Below are positions 42,370 to 52,437 of a stretch of 64,000 bases of DNA, piece after piece. The stretch covers positions 1 through 64,000 of the forward strand of contig CBDFAX010000001.1 of the NCBI GenBank assembly GCA_965245735.1, given 5' to 3'. Each line of letters begins with the position of its first letter. Position 1 is the stretch's first letter. The notes under the pieces are model-generated. The model worked only from the letters and a program-made list of their open reading frames with translations. It made no database searches and had not been told where the DNA came from. This DNA is from Abiotrophia sp965245735. GTDB taxonomy: Bacteria > Bacillota > Bacilli > Lactobacillales > Aerococcaceae. Both the position numbers and the translations under genes were made by a program.

Positions 42370-45300
42370 ATGTTTAGCAAGAATAATCGGCAGATGAATC
42401 AGCAAAAACAAGGCGAAAAAGTCACGCGCTATGCGATTAAAAAGTTTAGCTTCGGGGCAGCCTCAGTTGCTGTAGCCTGCGGGATTTATTTCACTAATGG
42501 CGCAGCGGTTCAAGCTGAAAGTCAAGATAATGTGACTACAACCAGTTTAGATCACGAAGTAGCGTCAGAGACAAGTCATCAACCGGCAGTCCAAGCGGCC
42601 AGTCCGGATCAAGCGGCAGATGCAACACCTGCTAGTTCAGCTTCATCAGACCAAGCAAGCGCACCGGCAGCATCTGAGTCATCAGCTGCTGAGTCGTCAA
42701 GTCAGAAGGAAGAGTCTGCTAACAAGGAGGACCAAGCTGCTCAAGCGAGTTCTGAAAATTCAGCTACACCGGCAGCACCTGCTCAACCGGCGGCAACGAG
42801 CCCTGCGTCCAGTGCAGAACAACCAACGGCAAATACTGAGGTAACTCAACCTAGCCGTTCTCGTCGTGTACGACGAGATGCTACACCTACCGGTTTACGG
42901 GATGGTGATCCTAATAACACGATTGAGAAGCCAACCTTAGCGGATTCAGAGAAGAAGCGTCCAGCAGATTTAATGAAACAAATTAACTGGTTAGACTTCA
43001 GTGATTCAAAATCATTGACTAATCTTGATGCTAATGGCGCTTTCCAAGTCGGCACGGTATACGAAAAAGAAATTTCGCCAGGTTATCGGATTAAGCTGAC
43101 TGTTACTTCCTTGAAGCCGTTTCACTCAACGGAAATCTACCGTGACCGTGTGAAGGGAACTGAGCACAAAGATAGCTATGATCCAGATGCCAAGAATACC
43201 TGGTTGTCTTATTCTGGCAGATATTTGGATCAGCAGAACAATGGTGATGACTATCGACCTAAGATTATTGGGGCGCGCCAGAATAGATGGACAGCTGTTA
43301 AAGAACAAGGAATTGATACTAAGGGCCGTAAAACTCAGTTACAGGTGCCTACAGATGGTACTAACTATGGGGTGACTTTCAAGGTTGAAGCGACCTATCT
43401 TGGTAAGCCGGTTAAGGCGACAGTAGTCATGGCCGATGGTGAAGAAGCGAACCCAGGTGAATATGCCATCTTTACCACTAATGGTCAAGGATGGGAGCAT
43501 CTAGCAGAATGGAAACGTGTTTCGCCAAAAGGTACAGAGATTACAGAGACTTATGCGCCAATGCAACCTAATACAGATGGCCAATATATCCGGAATGATA
43601 ATAGTGGTGTAAATTGGTTTGCTTATACCAATCCTGATCAAAGAACGGGTGGTTTAGGTTCACAAGTCTTTGGTCCAAATACTTCTAAAGACCATACTGT
43701 CCCAATTGTGATGACTCGTGAAGCATCAGAGGTGGGTATTTATATCGCATCTTCTGGTCAGCAAGCTGCTATGATTGGTTTCATGGTTGTAGATACTGGG
43801 GATGCGCCTGAGTCTTATGGTAAGGCTGTTCACGCAATTTCTGGTTATGATGCGGAGACAGGTGCTAGAAATCCACAACCATACCTTGGTCGTGTGGCAG
43901 CAGATATTGACACGTCTTCTGGCGGTGATTGGACTCACGATGATAATACAGACCACGCCGATGAGGGTATCAAGCAACTCTTGCCTGATGATTTAGTTAA
44001 TCAGACTCACAATCTTTTCCGGGCAGATCGTCTTCGTGACGGGAATTACTCTGTTCGTTTCCACGCAAATGCCAATGGCAATGCCAAGGCATATGTTCGT
44101 GCTTGGATGGACTTCAACCAAAACGGAAAGTTCGATGATAATGAAGCCAGTGATTTCACTGAAGTAACGGGTGAAGGCGACTTCACTGTTAACTTTAGAA
44201 ATCATCCGCCGATGACAAATGATCAGGTTAAGAAGATTGGGATGCGTGTTCGTATTGCCTTGAATCAAGGGGATATTGAAAAACCTACTGGAACAGCATT
44301 TAGTGGGGAAGTAGAGGACTTAGAAGTGCTCTTAACCTATCCACCAAAAGGTGAGAAGAAGGAGACTTTTGGTTTGCAAGGTCAACAACAAAAAGCGACC
44401 CTTCACTTTACTCCTCGTGGTGTGGACAAAAACGATGAGAATGCCAAAGCAGCCATTGACACCAACAAAGCACCAATCGTATTAGATAATACTGGTCAGA
44501 CTCTAACTCCAAATGGCGAAGGCTGGTACACTACGACAGAAGGACGCTATAAAGTGACCGCAAATGGCGCTGACGTTAATGTTGTTTTTGAGCCTGCGGC
44601 AGGTTTTACTGGTAAAGCCGCAGGGATTAATATTCGTCGTTTTGATACCAACGGATCAGATACTAACTGGACCGCTAAGAACAATTCAGAAGCACCTGTA
44701 AGTGATACACTCAATACTATGGACGCTCGTTATGTTCCAAATGTATTGAAGCATACTGAGAACGTTTCAACCGACGCACAAGGTTTACCACAAGAAAAAG
44801 ACATCGTCTTTAATGATGGGGATCCAGCCAACACACCTGTTCAGCCATCGGCTAGCAATCCAGCTACTTTCTTAGATGCTGAGGGTAACCCTGTATCAGG
44901 AACAAGTATTCCAGCAACTTCTGGTGGTAAGGAAGTCGGGACCTTTAACTTAGATCCAGCAACAGGTCGCGTAACTTTCACTCCAAACAAGTCATTTGTT
45001 GGGACGGTAGATCCGGTTAATTTACAAGTAAATGATGCTTCTGGGCAGCCTCACCGTGCGACTTACCAACCAAAGGTGACGCCAGTGGTACCAACAGGTC
45101 AGAACGCAAGCTCTGAAGGTATTCAAGGGGCTGAGCAATCCGGCAACCTAGTCTTCACTCCAGGTGATAGTCGTGTGCCAATTGATGAAGCCGTTGCACC
45201 AACCTTTGACAATGGTAAATCAACTAAGGAAGTTCCAGGTGTTGGGACATATACAGTGGATAATACAGGTCGTGTAACCTTCCAACCACTTCCTGGTTAT

Positions 45301-48300
45301 ACTGGACGTCCAAATCCTGAAACTGTTAAACGTGTGGACAAGAACGGGACAGAAGTAACTGCTACTTACCAAGCCGATGTCAAGGCTGCAAGTCCTACAG
45401 GCCGAGATACTCAGACTGTTGGGATTCAAGGGCAACTCCAAACCAGCCAACTTAATTTCACGCCGGGTCAAGCAACTGTTAATAACCAAACTCAAACAGT
45501 TCCATTGAACCCAGCTGGACCACAATTCGTTGTGGATGGGCAAGTTCAACAAGGTAATACCTTGACAGTTAGCGACGCGAGTGGAAAGGTACAAGGAACC
45601 TATACAGTTAAACCAAATGGTGAAATCAGCTTCCAACCAGCTCCGGATTTCTATGGGACTCCTACTCCTGCACGTCTTCGCGTAACAGACAGCAATGGTT
45701 CTACGGCAGATGCAGTTTATCAGCCAAACGTTACGCAAGTAACCCCAACTAGCACCAACGCTGAATCAAACGGTGTACAAGGTCAACCTCAAAAAGGCAC
45801 ACCTACCTTCAAAGCTGGTGATCCTTTAGTACCACTTGATGATACGAAACCAATGACCTTCGAAGATGGTTCAAGCACTAAGACTGTGCCAAACGTCGGC
45901 GTCTACACCATCAATCCAGATGGCTCCATTACCTTCACCCCAGAGAAACAGTATGTTGGGACACCTGCCCCAGTGACAGTTAAGCGTGTTGATAAGAATG
46001 GTACGCCAGTAACTGCTACTTATACACCGACTGTAACTAGGGTAACCCCAACCAGTACCAATGACACGTCAGAAGGTGTACAAGGTCAACCTCAAAAAGG
46101 AACACCAACCTTCACTGCGGGTGATCCACTAGTACCACTTGATGATACGAAACCAATGACCTTCGAAGATGGTAACAGCACTAAGACAGTGCCAAACGTG
46201 GGTGTCTACACCATCAACCCAGATGGTTCCATCACCTTTACCCCAGAGAAGCAATATGTTGGGACACCTGCCCCAGTGACAGTTAAACGTGTGGATAAGA
46301 ACGGGACAGAAGTAACCGCTACTTACACGCCTACTGTAACTAAGGTAACGCCAACTAGCACTAATTCTGAATCGAGCGGAATCCAAGGCAAACCGCAAAA
46401 AGGTACGCCTACCTTCACTGCGGGTGATCCACTAGTACCACTTGATGATACGAAACCGATGACCTTCGAAGATGGTTCAAGCACTAAGAAGGTGCCGAAT
46501 GTCGGGACTTATGTCATTGAGTCTGATGGTACAATTACCTTCACTCCGGATAAACAGTACGTTGGGACACCAACCCCAGTCACTGTTAAACGTGTGGATA
46601 AGAACGGCACAGAGGTAACAGCGACCTACACCCCAACCGTGACGAAAGTAACACCTACTAGTACAGATGACACCTCAGAAGGTGTGCAAGGCCAACCTCA
46701 AAAGGGTACTCCGACCTTCTCACCAGGTAATTCAGAAGTACCAATTGATATGGATAGCCCAATGACTTTTGAAGATGGGCAGCCAACTAAGACTGTGTCT
46801 GGTGTCGGTGTCTACACCATCAACCCAGATGGTTCAATCACCTTCACCCCAGAGAAACAGTATGTTGGTACCCCAGATCCAGTAGTTGTAAAACGTGTGG
46901 ACAAGAACGGAACGGAAGTAACGGCTAAGTATACTCCAACCGTGACGAGAGTAACGCCAACTAGCACCAACGCTGAATCAAGCGGTATCCAAGGCAAACC
47001 GCAAACAGGTACGCCAACCTTCACTGAAGGGAATCCATTGGTACCGATTGATAACACCAAACCAATGACCTTCGAAGATGGTTCAAGCACTAAGACTGTG
47101 CCAAACGTCGGTGTCTACACCATCAATCCAGATGGTTCCATCACCTTCACGCCAGACAAGCAGTATGTTGGGACGCCAGATCCAGTAACAGTTAAACGTG
47201 TAGACAAGAACGGTACCGAAGTAACTGCGACTTACACGCCAACCGTGACCAAGGTGACCCCAACAAGTAAGGATGACACCTCGACTGGTGTCCAAGGTCA
47301 ACCACAAACTGGTACCCCAGTATTTACACCTGGCGACCCAGCGGTGCCAATCGACTTGGATAGCCCAATGACCTTCGAAGACGGACAGCCTAAGAAGACC
47401 GTTCCTGGAGTGGGTGAATACTCTATCAACCCAGACGGTTCCATCACCTTCACGCCTGAGAAACAATATGTTGGGACTCCAGACCCAGTAGTTGTAAAAC
47501 GTGTGGACAAGAACGGAACCGAGGTAACGGCTAAGTATACCCCAACGGTGACTAAGGTAACCCCAACTAGCACCAATGACACCTCAACAGGTGTCCAAGG
47601 TCAACCTCAAAAGGGTACACCAACCTTCACTGCGGGTGATCCTTTAGTACCACTTGATGATACGAAACCAATGACCTTCGAAGACGGTCAACCTACTAAG
47701 ACTGTCCCAGGTGTGGGTGAATATTCCATCAACCCAGATGGCTCCATCACCTTTACCCCAGACAAACAATACGTTGGGACTCCGGCCCCAGTTACTGTTA
47801 AACGTGTGGACAAGAACGGTACGGAAGTGACCGCGACCTACACGCCAACCGTAACCAAGGTAACCCCAACAAGTAAGGATGACACCTCAACCGGTGTTCA
47901 AGGGATTCCACAAACAGGTAAGCCAGTCTTCACCCCAGGTGACCCAGCAGTACCAATCGACTTGGATAGCCCAATGACCTTCGAAGACGGGCAACCTAAG
48001 AAGACCGTTCCTGGAGTAGGTGAGTACTCTATCAACCCAGACGGTTCCATCACCTTCACGCCTGAGAAACAATACGTTGGGACTCCAGCACCAGTTACTG
48101 TTAAACGCGTGGATAAGAACGGTACAGAAGTAACGGCTCAATACACACCAACCGTAACCAAGGTAACCCCAACAAGTAAGGATGACACTTCAACCGGTGT
48201 TCAAGGGATTCCACAAACAGGTACGCCAGTCTTCACGCCAGGTGATCCAGCTGTACCAATTGATTTGGACAGTCCAATGACCTTCGAAGATGGCCAAAGT

Positions 48301-51300
48301 ACTAAGAAGGTACCAAACGTAGGTGAATACTCTATCAACCCAGATGGCTCCATCACCTTCACCCCAGACAAACAATATGTAGGCACTCCAGCACCAGTAA
48401 CGGTTAAACGTGTGGATAAGAACGGCACGCCAGTCACTGCCAACTACACGCCAACCGTCACAAAAGTCACTCCAACCAGCCAAGATGCTGCATCAACAGG
48501 GGCTCAAGGTTTACCACAATCAGGTACGCCAAGCTTTACACCAGGTGATCCAGCGGTTCCAATTGACATGGACAGCCCAATGACCTTCGATGATGGTCAG
48601 ACGACTAAATCAGTTCCAGGCGTAGGTGAATACTCTATCAATCCAGATGGTTCCATCACCTTCACACCTGAAAAACAATATGTTGGAACACCAGCAGCAG
48701 TGGTCGTTAAACGTGTGGACAAGAACGGTACGCCAGTCACCGCTCAATACACCCCGACTGTGACTCCAGTCACTCCTACATCTGAGGATGTCAGCTCGAC
48801 AGGTCTTCAAGGTCAAAAACAAACAGGTACGCCAGTCTTCACGCCAGGTAACCCTGAAGTGCCAATGGATGATACTGTGCCAATGACCTTCGAAGATGGT
48901 TTAACCACTAAGACGGTCCCAGGTGTGGGTGAGTACTCCATCAACCCAGATGGGTCTATCACCTTCACGCCAGACAAGCAATTTGTAGGCAAACCAGGCC
49001 CAGTCACTGTGAAACGTGTGGACAAGAATGGTACGCCAGTCACCGCTGAATACCAAGTAGAAGTAACCCGCGTGACTCCAACCAGCACGCCAGCGACTTC
49101 AACTGGTTTGCAAGGTCAACCGCAATCTGGTATTCCAGTCTTCAAGGAAGGGGCACCAGAAGTACCAATGGACGACACTGTGCCAATGACCTTCGAAGAT
49201 GGTTCAAGCACTAAGACTGTGCCAAATGTCGGTGTTTACACCATCAACCCAGATGGGGCCATCACTTTCACGCCAGACAAGCAATTTGTGGGCACACCAG
49301 ACCCAGTAACGGTCAAACGTGTAGACAAGAACGGTACGCCAGTGACTGCGACTTACACGCCAACTGTGACCAAGGTAACGCCAACTAGCACGCCAGCGAC
49401 TTCAACTGGTCTGCAAGGTTTACCACAAACAGGTAGCCCAAGCTTCACGCCAGGTGACCCAGTTGTACCAATGGATGACACCGTGCCAATGACCTTCGAA
49501 GACGGTTCAAGCACTAAGTCAGTCCCAGGTGTGGGTGTCTACACCATCAACCCAGATGGATCTATCACTTTCACACCTGAAAAACAATTTGTGGGCACTC
49601 CAGACCCAGTAACGGTTAAACGTGTAGATAAGAACGGCACTCCAGTGACTGCGACTTACACGCCAACTGTGACCAAGGTAACCCCAACCAGCACGCCAGC
49701 GACTTCAACAGGTGCTCAAGGCTTACCACAAACAGGTAGCCCAGTCTTCACCCCAGGTGATCCAGCAGTCCCAATGGATGACACCGTGCCAATGACCTTC
49801 GAAGATGGTTCTACGACTAAGTCTGTTCCAGGTGTAGGGGAATACTCTATCAACCCAGATGGCTCGATCACCTTCACACCTGAAAAACAATTCGTAGGGA
49901 CACCAGACCCAGTAACAGTTAAACGTGTCGACAAGAACGGTACGCCAGTCACCGCAACTTACACGCCAACTGTGACCAAGGTAACGCCAACCAGCACGCC
50001 TGCAACTTCAACAGGTCTGCAAGGTCAACCGCAATCAGGTAGCCCAGTCTTCACGCCAGGTAACCCTGAGGTGCCAATGGACGACACCGTGCCAATGACC
50101 TTCGAAGATGGTTCTACGACTAAGTCTGTTCCAGGTGTAGGGGAATACTCCATCAACCCAGATGGTTCTATCACCTTCACGCCAGGCAAGCAATTCGTGG
50201 GCAGTCCTGACCCAGTAACAGTTAAACGTGTCGATAAGAACGGTACCCCAGTGACCGCGACTTACACGCCAACTGTGACCAAGGTAACGCCAACTAGCAC
50301 GCCAGCCACTTCAACAGGGGCGCAAGGCTACAAACAGTCAGGTAAGCCAGTCTTCACGCCAGGTGCTGCTGTTGTGCCAATGGATGATACGGTGCCAATG
50401 ACCTTCGAAGACGGCACCACCACTAAGACCGTCATCGGCGAAGGGGTCTACACTATCCAAGCAGATGGTTCCATCGAGTTTGTACCAGAGAAGACCTTCA
50501 CGGGCCAAGGTTCACAATTGACGGTTAAACGCGTCGACAAGAACGGCACGCCAGTGACGGCTACTTACCAAGCAACGGTTGTCCCAGTTAAACCAGGTGC
50601 TAACAACGACTACTCTTCAGGCGTGGTTAACCAAGCCCAAACAGGTCAAGTTAAGTTTACGCCAGGTTCTGCCAAAATTGACGGCACTGAACAAAGCGTT
50701 GACTTAGTCCCAGGCAGCCTCAAGTTTGTGGTCAATGACCAAGCCGTGGCTGACACCACCATTCCAGCCCTAGACCAAGATGGCAAGCAAGTCGGGACTT
50801 ACAGCTTAGCCCAAGACGGGACCGTGACCTTCACACCAAATCCAGGTTATGTGGGTCAACCAGTGCCAGCTCGTGTTCAAGCCACTGACCTTAACGGAAC
50901 GACGGCTGAAGCAACTTATTCACCAGTTGTTAACGCTAGCGTGACAAGCGAGGGCATGAAGGGGCAAAACCAAAGCAAGTTACCAGACTTCAAGGGTCAA
51001 GTGGATACCAAAGTACCAGCTTATCTTGAAGGTGGGGTCACTAGTGTGACCGTTCCAGGTCAAGGGACTTACACCGTCAACCCTGAAACAGGGCAAGTGA
51101 CCTTCACGCCAGAAGCAGACTTTATTGGCCAAGCAAGTCCAATTACCGTTATCCGTCGTGATGTCAACGGGAAAGAACTGAAGATTCAGTACATCCCAAC
51201 GGTTTACGGACAAGTGAAGACACAAGATACTACTTCAACCGGCTACCCAGGTGAAAAACAAACCGGGACGCCAGTATTTGAAGGTGATGTGGATCTGACT

Positions 51301-51657
51301 ATCCCAGCTACCTTCGAAAATGGTCAAACTGAATTAACAGTACCAGGGGAAGGGACTTATGTTCTTAACCCAGATGGTTCTGTGACCTTCACACCAGAAG
51401 CAGGCTTCTTAGGCCAAGCAAGTGGTGTGACGGTGGTTCGGGTTGACCGCAACGGGCGCAAGGTGACTGCACAATATGTGCCAACCGTTGTGCCAGTGCC
51501 AATCGCTCCAAGTGAGCCAGAACTAGAAAGACAAGGGCTCTTACCAGCAACCGGTGAAGCCCCAGACTATAGCTTCTTCTCAGGTGTGGCCTTGACTATC
51601 TTAGCAAGTGTCGGCCTAGTTGCGACGCGCAAACGCCAAGCGACAGATGAAGACTAA
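42370..51657 (+). CDS. Giant wall-anchored CshA-like fibril adhesin
   Basis: 3095 residues. The signal is of the YSIRK-G/S type (Y21-AIKKFSFGAASVAVA, cut after AVQA49). It is followed by an Ala/Ser/Gln/Pro-rich linker (50-180) and a non-repetitive N-terminal region. The latter includes a GEVED-type adhesin module (about 477-655, GDAPESYG to FSGEVEDLEVLL). About 23 CshA-type fibril repeats come next; the 16 at residues 1135-2750 are each exactly 101 residues. The end is a sorting signal: LPATG (3058-3062), membrane helix, RKRQATDED tail. In Streptococcus gordonii the homologous CshA forms surface fibrils that bind fibronectin and other bacteria. ATG 42370 has GGAGGAG upstream; the 26 codons before it are rejected. 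No sortase gene is in the window. Confidence 0.93.
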   Translation: MFSKNNRQMNQQKQGEKVTRYAIKKFSFGAASVAVACGIYFTNGAAVQAESQDNVTTTSLDHEVASETSHQPAVQAASPDQAADATPASSASSDQASAPAASESSAAESSSQKEESANKEDQAAQASSENSATPAAPAQPAATSPASSAEQPTANTEVTQPSRSRRVRRDATPTGLRDGDPNNTIEKPTLADSEKKRPADLMKQINWLDFSDSKSLTNLDANGAFQVGTVYEKEISPGYRIKLTVTSLKPFHSTEIYRDRVKGTEHKDSYDPDAKNTWLSYSGRYLDQQNNGDDYRPKIIGARQNRWTAVKEQGIDTKGRKTQLQVPTDGTNYGVTFKVEATYLGKPVKATVVMADGEEANPGEYAIFTTNGQGWEHLAEWKRVSPKGTEITETYAPMQPNTDGQYIRNDNSGVNWFAYTNPDQRTGGLGSQVFGPNTSKDHTVPIVMTREASEVGIYIASSGQQAAMIGFMVVDTGDAPESYGKAVHAISGYDAETGARNPQPYLGRVAADIDTSSGGDWTHDDNTDHADEGIKQLLPDDLVNQTHNLFRADRLRDGNYSVRFHANANGNAKAYVRAWMDFNQNGKFDDNEASDFTEVTGEGDFTVNFRNHPPMTNDQVKKIGMRVRIALNQGDIEKPTGTAFSGEVEDLEVLLTYPPKGEKKETFGLQGQQQKATLHFTPRGVDKNDENAKAAIDTNKAPIVLDNTGQTLTPNGEGWYTTTEGRYKVTANGADVNVVFEPAAGFTGKAAGINIRRFDTNGSDTNWTAKNNSEAPVSDTLNTMDARYVPNVLKHTENVSTDAQGLPQEKDIVFNDGDPANTPVQPSASNPATFLDAEGNPVSGTSIPATSGGKEVGTFNLDPATGRVTFTPNKSFVGTVDPVNLQVNDASGQPHRATYQPKVTPVVPTGQNASSEGIQGAEQSGNLVFTPGDSRVPIDEAVAPTFDNGKSTKEVPGVGTYTVDNTGRVTFQPLPGYTGRPNPETVKRVDKNGTEVTATYQADVKAASPTGRDTQTVGIQGQLQTSQLNFTPGQATVNNQTQTVPLNPAGPQFVVDGQVQQGNTLTVSDASGKVQGTYTVKPNGEISFQPAPDFYGTPTPARLRVTDSNGSTADAVYQPNVTQVTPTSTNAESNGVQGQPQKGTPTFKAGDPLVPLDDTKPMTFEDGSSTKTVPNVGVYTINPDGSITFTPEKQYVGTPAPVTVKRVDKNGTPVTATYTPTVTRVTPTSTNDTSEGVQGQPQKGTPTFTAGDPLVPLDDTKPMTFEDGNSTKTVPNVGVYTINPDGSITFTPEKQYVGTPAPVTVKRVDKNGTEVTATYTPTVTKVTPTSTNSESSGIQGKPQKGTPTFTAGDPLVPLDDTKPMTFEDGSSTKKVPNVGTYVIESDGTITFTPDKQYVGTPTPVTVKRVDKNGTEVTATYTPTVTKVTPTSTDDTSEGVQGQPQKGTPTFSPGNSEVPIDMDSPMTFEDGQPTKTVSGVGVYTINPDGSITFTPEKQYVGTPDPVVVKRVDKNGTEVTAKYTPTVTRVTPTSTNAESSGIQGKPQTGTPTFTEGNPLVPIDNTKPMTFEDGSSTKTVPNVGVYTINPDGSITFTPDKQYVGTPDPVTVKRVDKNGTEVTATYTPTVTKVTPTSKDDTSTGVQGQPQTGTPVFTPGDPAVPIDLDSPMTFEDGQPKKTVPGVGEYSINPDGSITFTPEKQYVGTPDPVVVKRVDKNGTEVTAKYTPTVTKVTPTSTNDTSTGVQGQPQKGTPTFTAGDPLVPLDDTKPMTFEDGQPTKTVPGVGEYSINPDGSITFTPDKQYVGTPAPVTVKRVDKNGTEVTATYTPTVTKVTPTSKDDTSTGVQGIPQTGKPVFTPGDPAVPIDLDSPMTFEDGQPKKTVPGVGEYSINPDGSITFTPEKQYVGTPAPVTVKRVDKNGTEVTAQYTPTVTKVTPTSKDDTSTGVQGIPQTGTPVFTPGDPAVPIDLDSPMTFEDGQSTKKVPNVGEYSINPDGSITFTPDKQYVGTPAPVTVKRVDKNGTPVTANYTPTVTKVTPTSQDAASTGAQGLPQSGTPSFTPGDPAVPIDMDSPMTFDDGQTTKSVPGVGEYSINPDGSITFTPEKQYVGTPAAVVVKRVDKNGTPVTAQYTPTVTPVTPTSEDVSSTGLQGQKQTGTPVFTPGNPEVPMDDTVPMTFEDGLTTKTVPGVGEYSINPDGSITFTPDKQFVGKPGPVTVKRVDKNGTPVTAEYQVEVTRVTPTSTPATSTGLQGQPQSGIPVFKEGAPEVPMDDTVPMTFEDGSSTKTVPNVGVYTINPDGAITFTPDKQFVGTPDPVTVKRVDKNGTPVTATYTPTVTKVTPTSTPATSTGLQGLPQTGSPSFTPGDPVVPMDDTVPMTFEDGSSTKSVPGVGVYTINPDGSITFTPEKQFVGTPDPVTVKRVDKNGTPVTATYTPTVTKVTPTSTPATSTGAQGLPQTGSPVFTPGDPAVPMDDTVPMTFEDGSTTKSVPGVGEYSINPDGSITFTPEKQFVGTPDPVTVKRVDKNGTPVTATYTPTVTKVTPTSTPATSTGLQGQPQSGSPVFTPGNPEVPMDDTVPMTFEDGSTTKSVPGVGEYSINPDGSITFTPGKQFVGSPDPVTVKRVDKNGTPVTATYTPTVTKVTPTSTPATSTGAQGYKQSGKPVFTPGAAVVPMDDTVPMTFEDGTTTKTVIGEGVYTIQADGSIEFVPEKTFTGQGSQLTVKRVDKNGTPVTATYQATVVPVKPGANNDYSSGVVNQAQTGQVKFTPGSAKIDGTEQSVDLVPGSLKFVVNDQAVADTTIPALDQDGKQVGTYSLAQDGTVTFTPNPGYVGQPVPARVQATDLNGTTAEATYSPVVNASVTSEGMKGQNQSKLPDFKGQVDTKVPAYLEGGVTSVTVPGQGTYTVNPETGQVTFTPEADFIGQASPITVIRRDVNGKELKIQYIPTVYGQVKTQDTTSTGYPGEKQTGTPVFEGDVDLTIPATFENGQTELTVPGEGTYVLNPDGSVTFTPEAGFLGQASGVTVVRVDRNGRKVTAQYVPTVVPVPIAPSEPELERQGLLPATGEAPDYSFFSGVALTILASVGLVATRKRQATDED
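45772..50619 (+). repeat. Sixteen tandem 303-bp repeats in the adhesin gene
   Basis: The unit starts at Gly in a G-(V/I/L/A)-Q-G motif at 45772 and recurs every 303 bases without indels to 50619 (16 x 303 = 4848). Each encodes the core TFEDG..TK.VP.VG, then INPDGSITFTP.KQ.VG, then VTVKRVDKNGT. More divergent copies, of about 95-120 residues and with indels, flank the block on both sides. Variants fall into sub-types, with block-wise switching. Confidence 0.95.
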
Positions 51658-51667
51658 AGCTTAGTCA

Positions 51668-51708
51668 AAATCCCTCAGCCTTCTTAGCAAGGACTGAGGG
51701 ATTTTTTT
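51668..51708 (+). terminator. Terminator after the adhesin gene
   Basis: AAATCCCTCAG / CTGAGGGATTT arms followed by a T-run (51701-51708). Confidence 0.9.
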
Positions 51709-51792
51709 CTGCTTAAGCAAGTAAACACTAGGTGCTAGCTAGCCTTGAGCAGGACTCTTGTGCTAGAATACAAGAAAGGAGTGTGATAGGGA

Positions 51793-52437
51793 ATGGATTT
51801 AGGAATCATTGAAGCTTTTGTGCGCCAACGTATGGCGCAAGATAAGACGGGGCACGATATTCAGCACCTTGAGCGTGTGGTAGCCAATGCCCAACGATTG
51901 ATGGCAGCTGAATCACAGCCTATAAAAACCTCCATTGTGCTAGCTGCAGCTTGGTTGCATGATGTCATTGATGATAAGGTGACATCGAATCCAGCTCAAG
52001 CGCGTAGAGAAGTAGCAGAGCTTCTAATACAAGCAGGAGCAACTTTACCAGAGCGGGATGCTATTTTAGAAATTATGGACCGCCAGTCTTTTAGCAAAAA
52101 CCTTCAAGAAAGACAATCTCTATCACTTGAAGGGCAAATTGTACAGGATGCAGACCGATTAGATGCCTTAGGTGCAATTGGCATAGCTCGTACCTTCTAT
52201 TATGGAGGTTCACGAGGACATGATCTCTATAATGACTTGCCTCCTCGTGATGTGTTCCAGTTAAGTCAAGAAGATTATCGTCAGAATCAGAGCAGTCTTG
52301 CGCATTTTGATGAGAAATTATTAAAGTTAGCTGACTTAATGAATACAGCGTCAGGCCGTGCTCTAGCCCAAGAACGAACTGCTTTTATGCGCCAATACCT
52401 GGCACAATTCTGGGCTGAAATCAAAGGAGAAAATTAG
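51793..52437 (+). CDS. HD-domain phosphohydrolase
   Basis: 214 residues of the YedJ/YpgQ-like HD superfamily. GHDIQHLERVVANAQRL gives the first His, LAAAWLHDVIDDK the HD pair, and VQDADRLDALGAIGIARTF the final Asp. Members hydrolyse nucleotides or other phosphoesters; the substrate is unknown. GAAAGGAGTG lies before ATG. The stop abuts the next gene with no gap, so the two are co-transcribed. Confidence 0.86.
   Translation: MDLGIIEAFVRQRMAQDKTGHDIQHLERVVANAQRLMAAESQPIKTSIVLAAAWLHDVIDDKVTSNPAQARREVAELLIQAGATLPERDAILEIMDRQSFSKNLQERQSLSLEGQIVQDADRLDALGAIGIARTFYYGGSRGHDLYNDLPPRDVFQLSQEDYRQNQSSLAHFDEKLLKLADLMNTASGRALAQERTAFMRQYLAQFWAEIKGEN

Noticed and set aside
45220..49952. Many minus-strand frames of 70-170 residues across the adhesin repeats
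   Set aside because: They recur at the repeat period and arise from biased codon use in the repeated plus-strand gene. None has a ribosome site.
45772..50619. CRISPR-like or satellite array
   Set aside because: The unit is a 303-bp coding module in one continuous frame, not short repeats with unique spacers.
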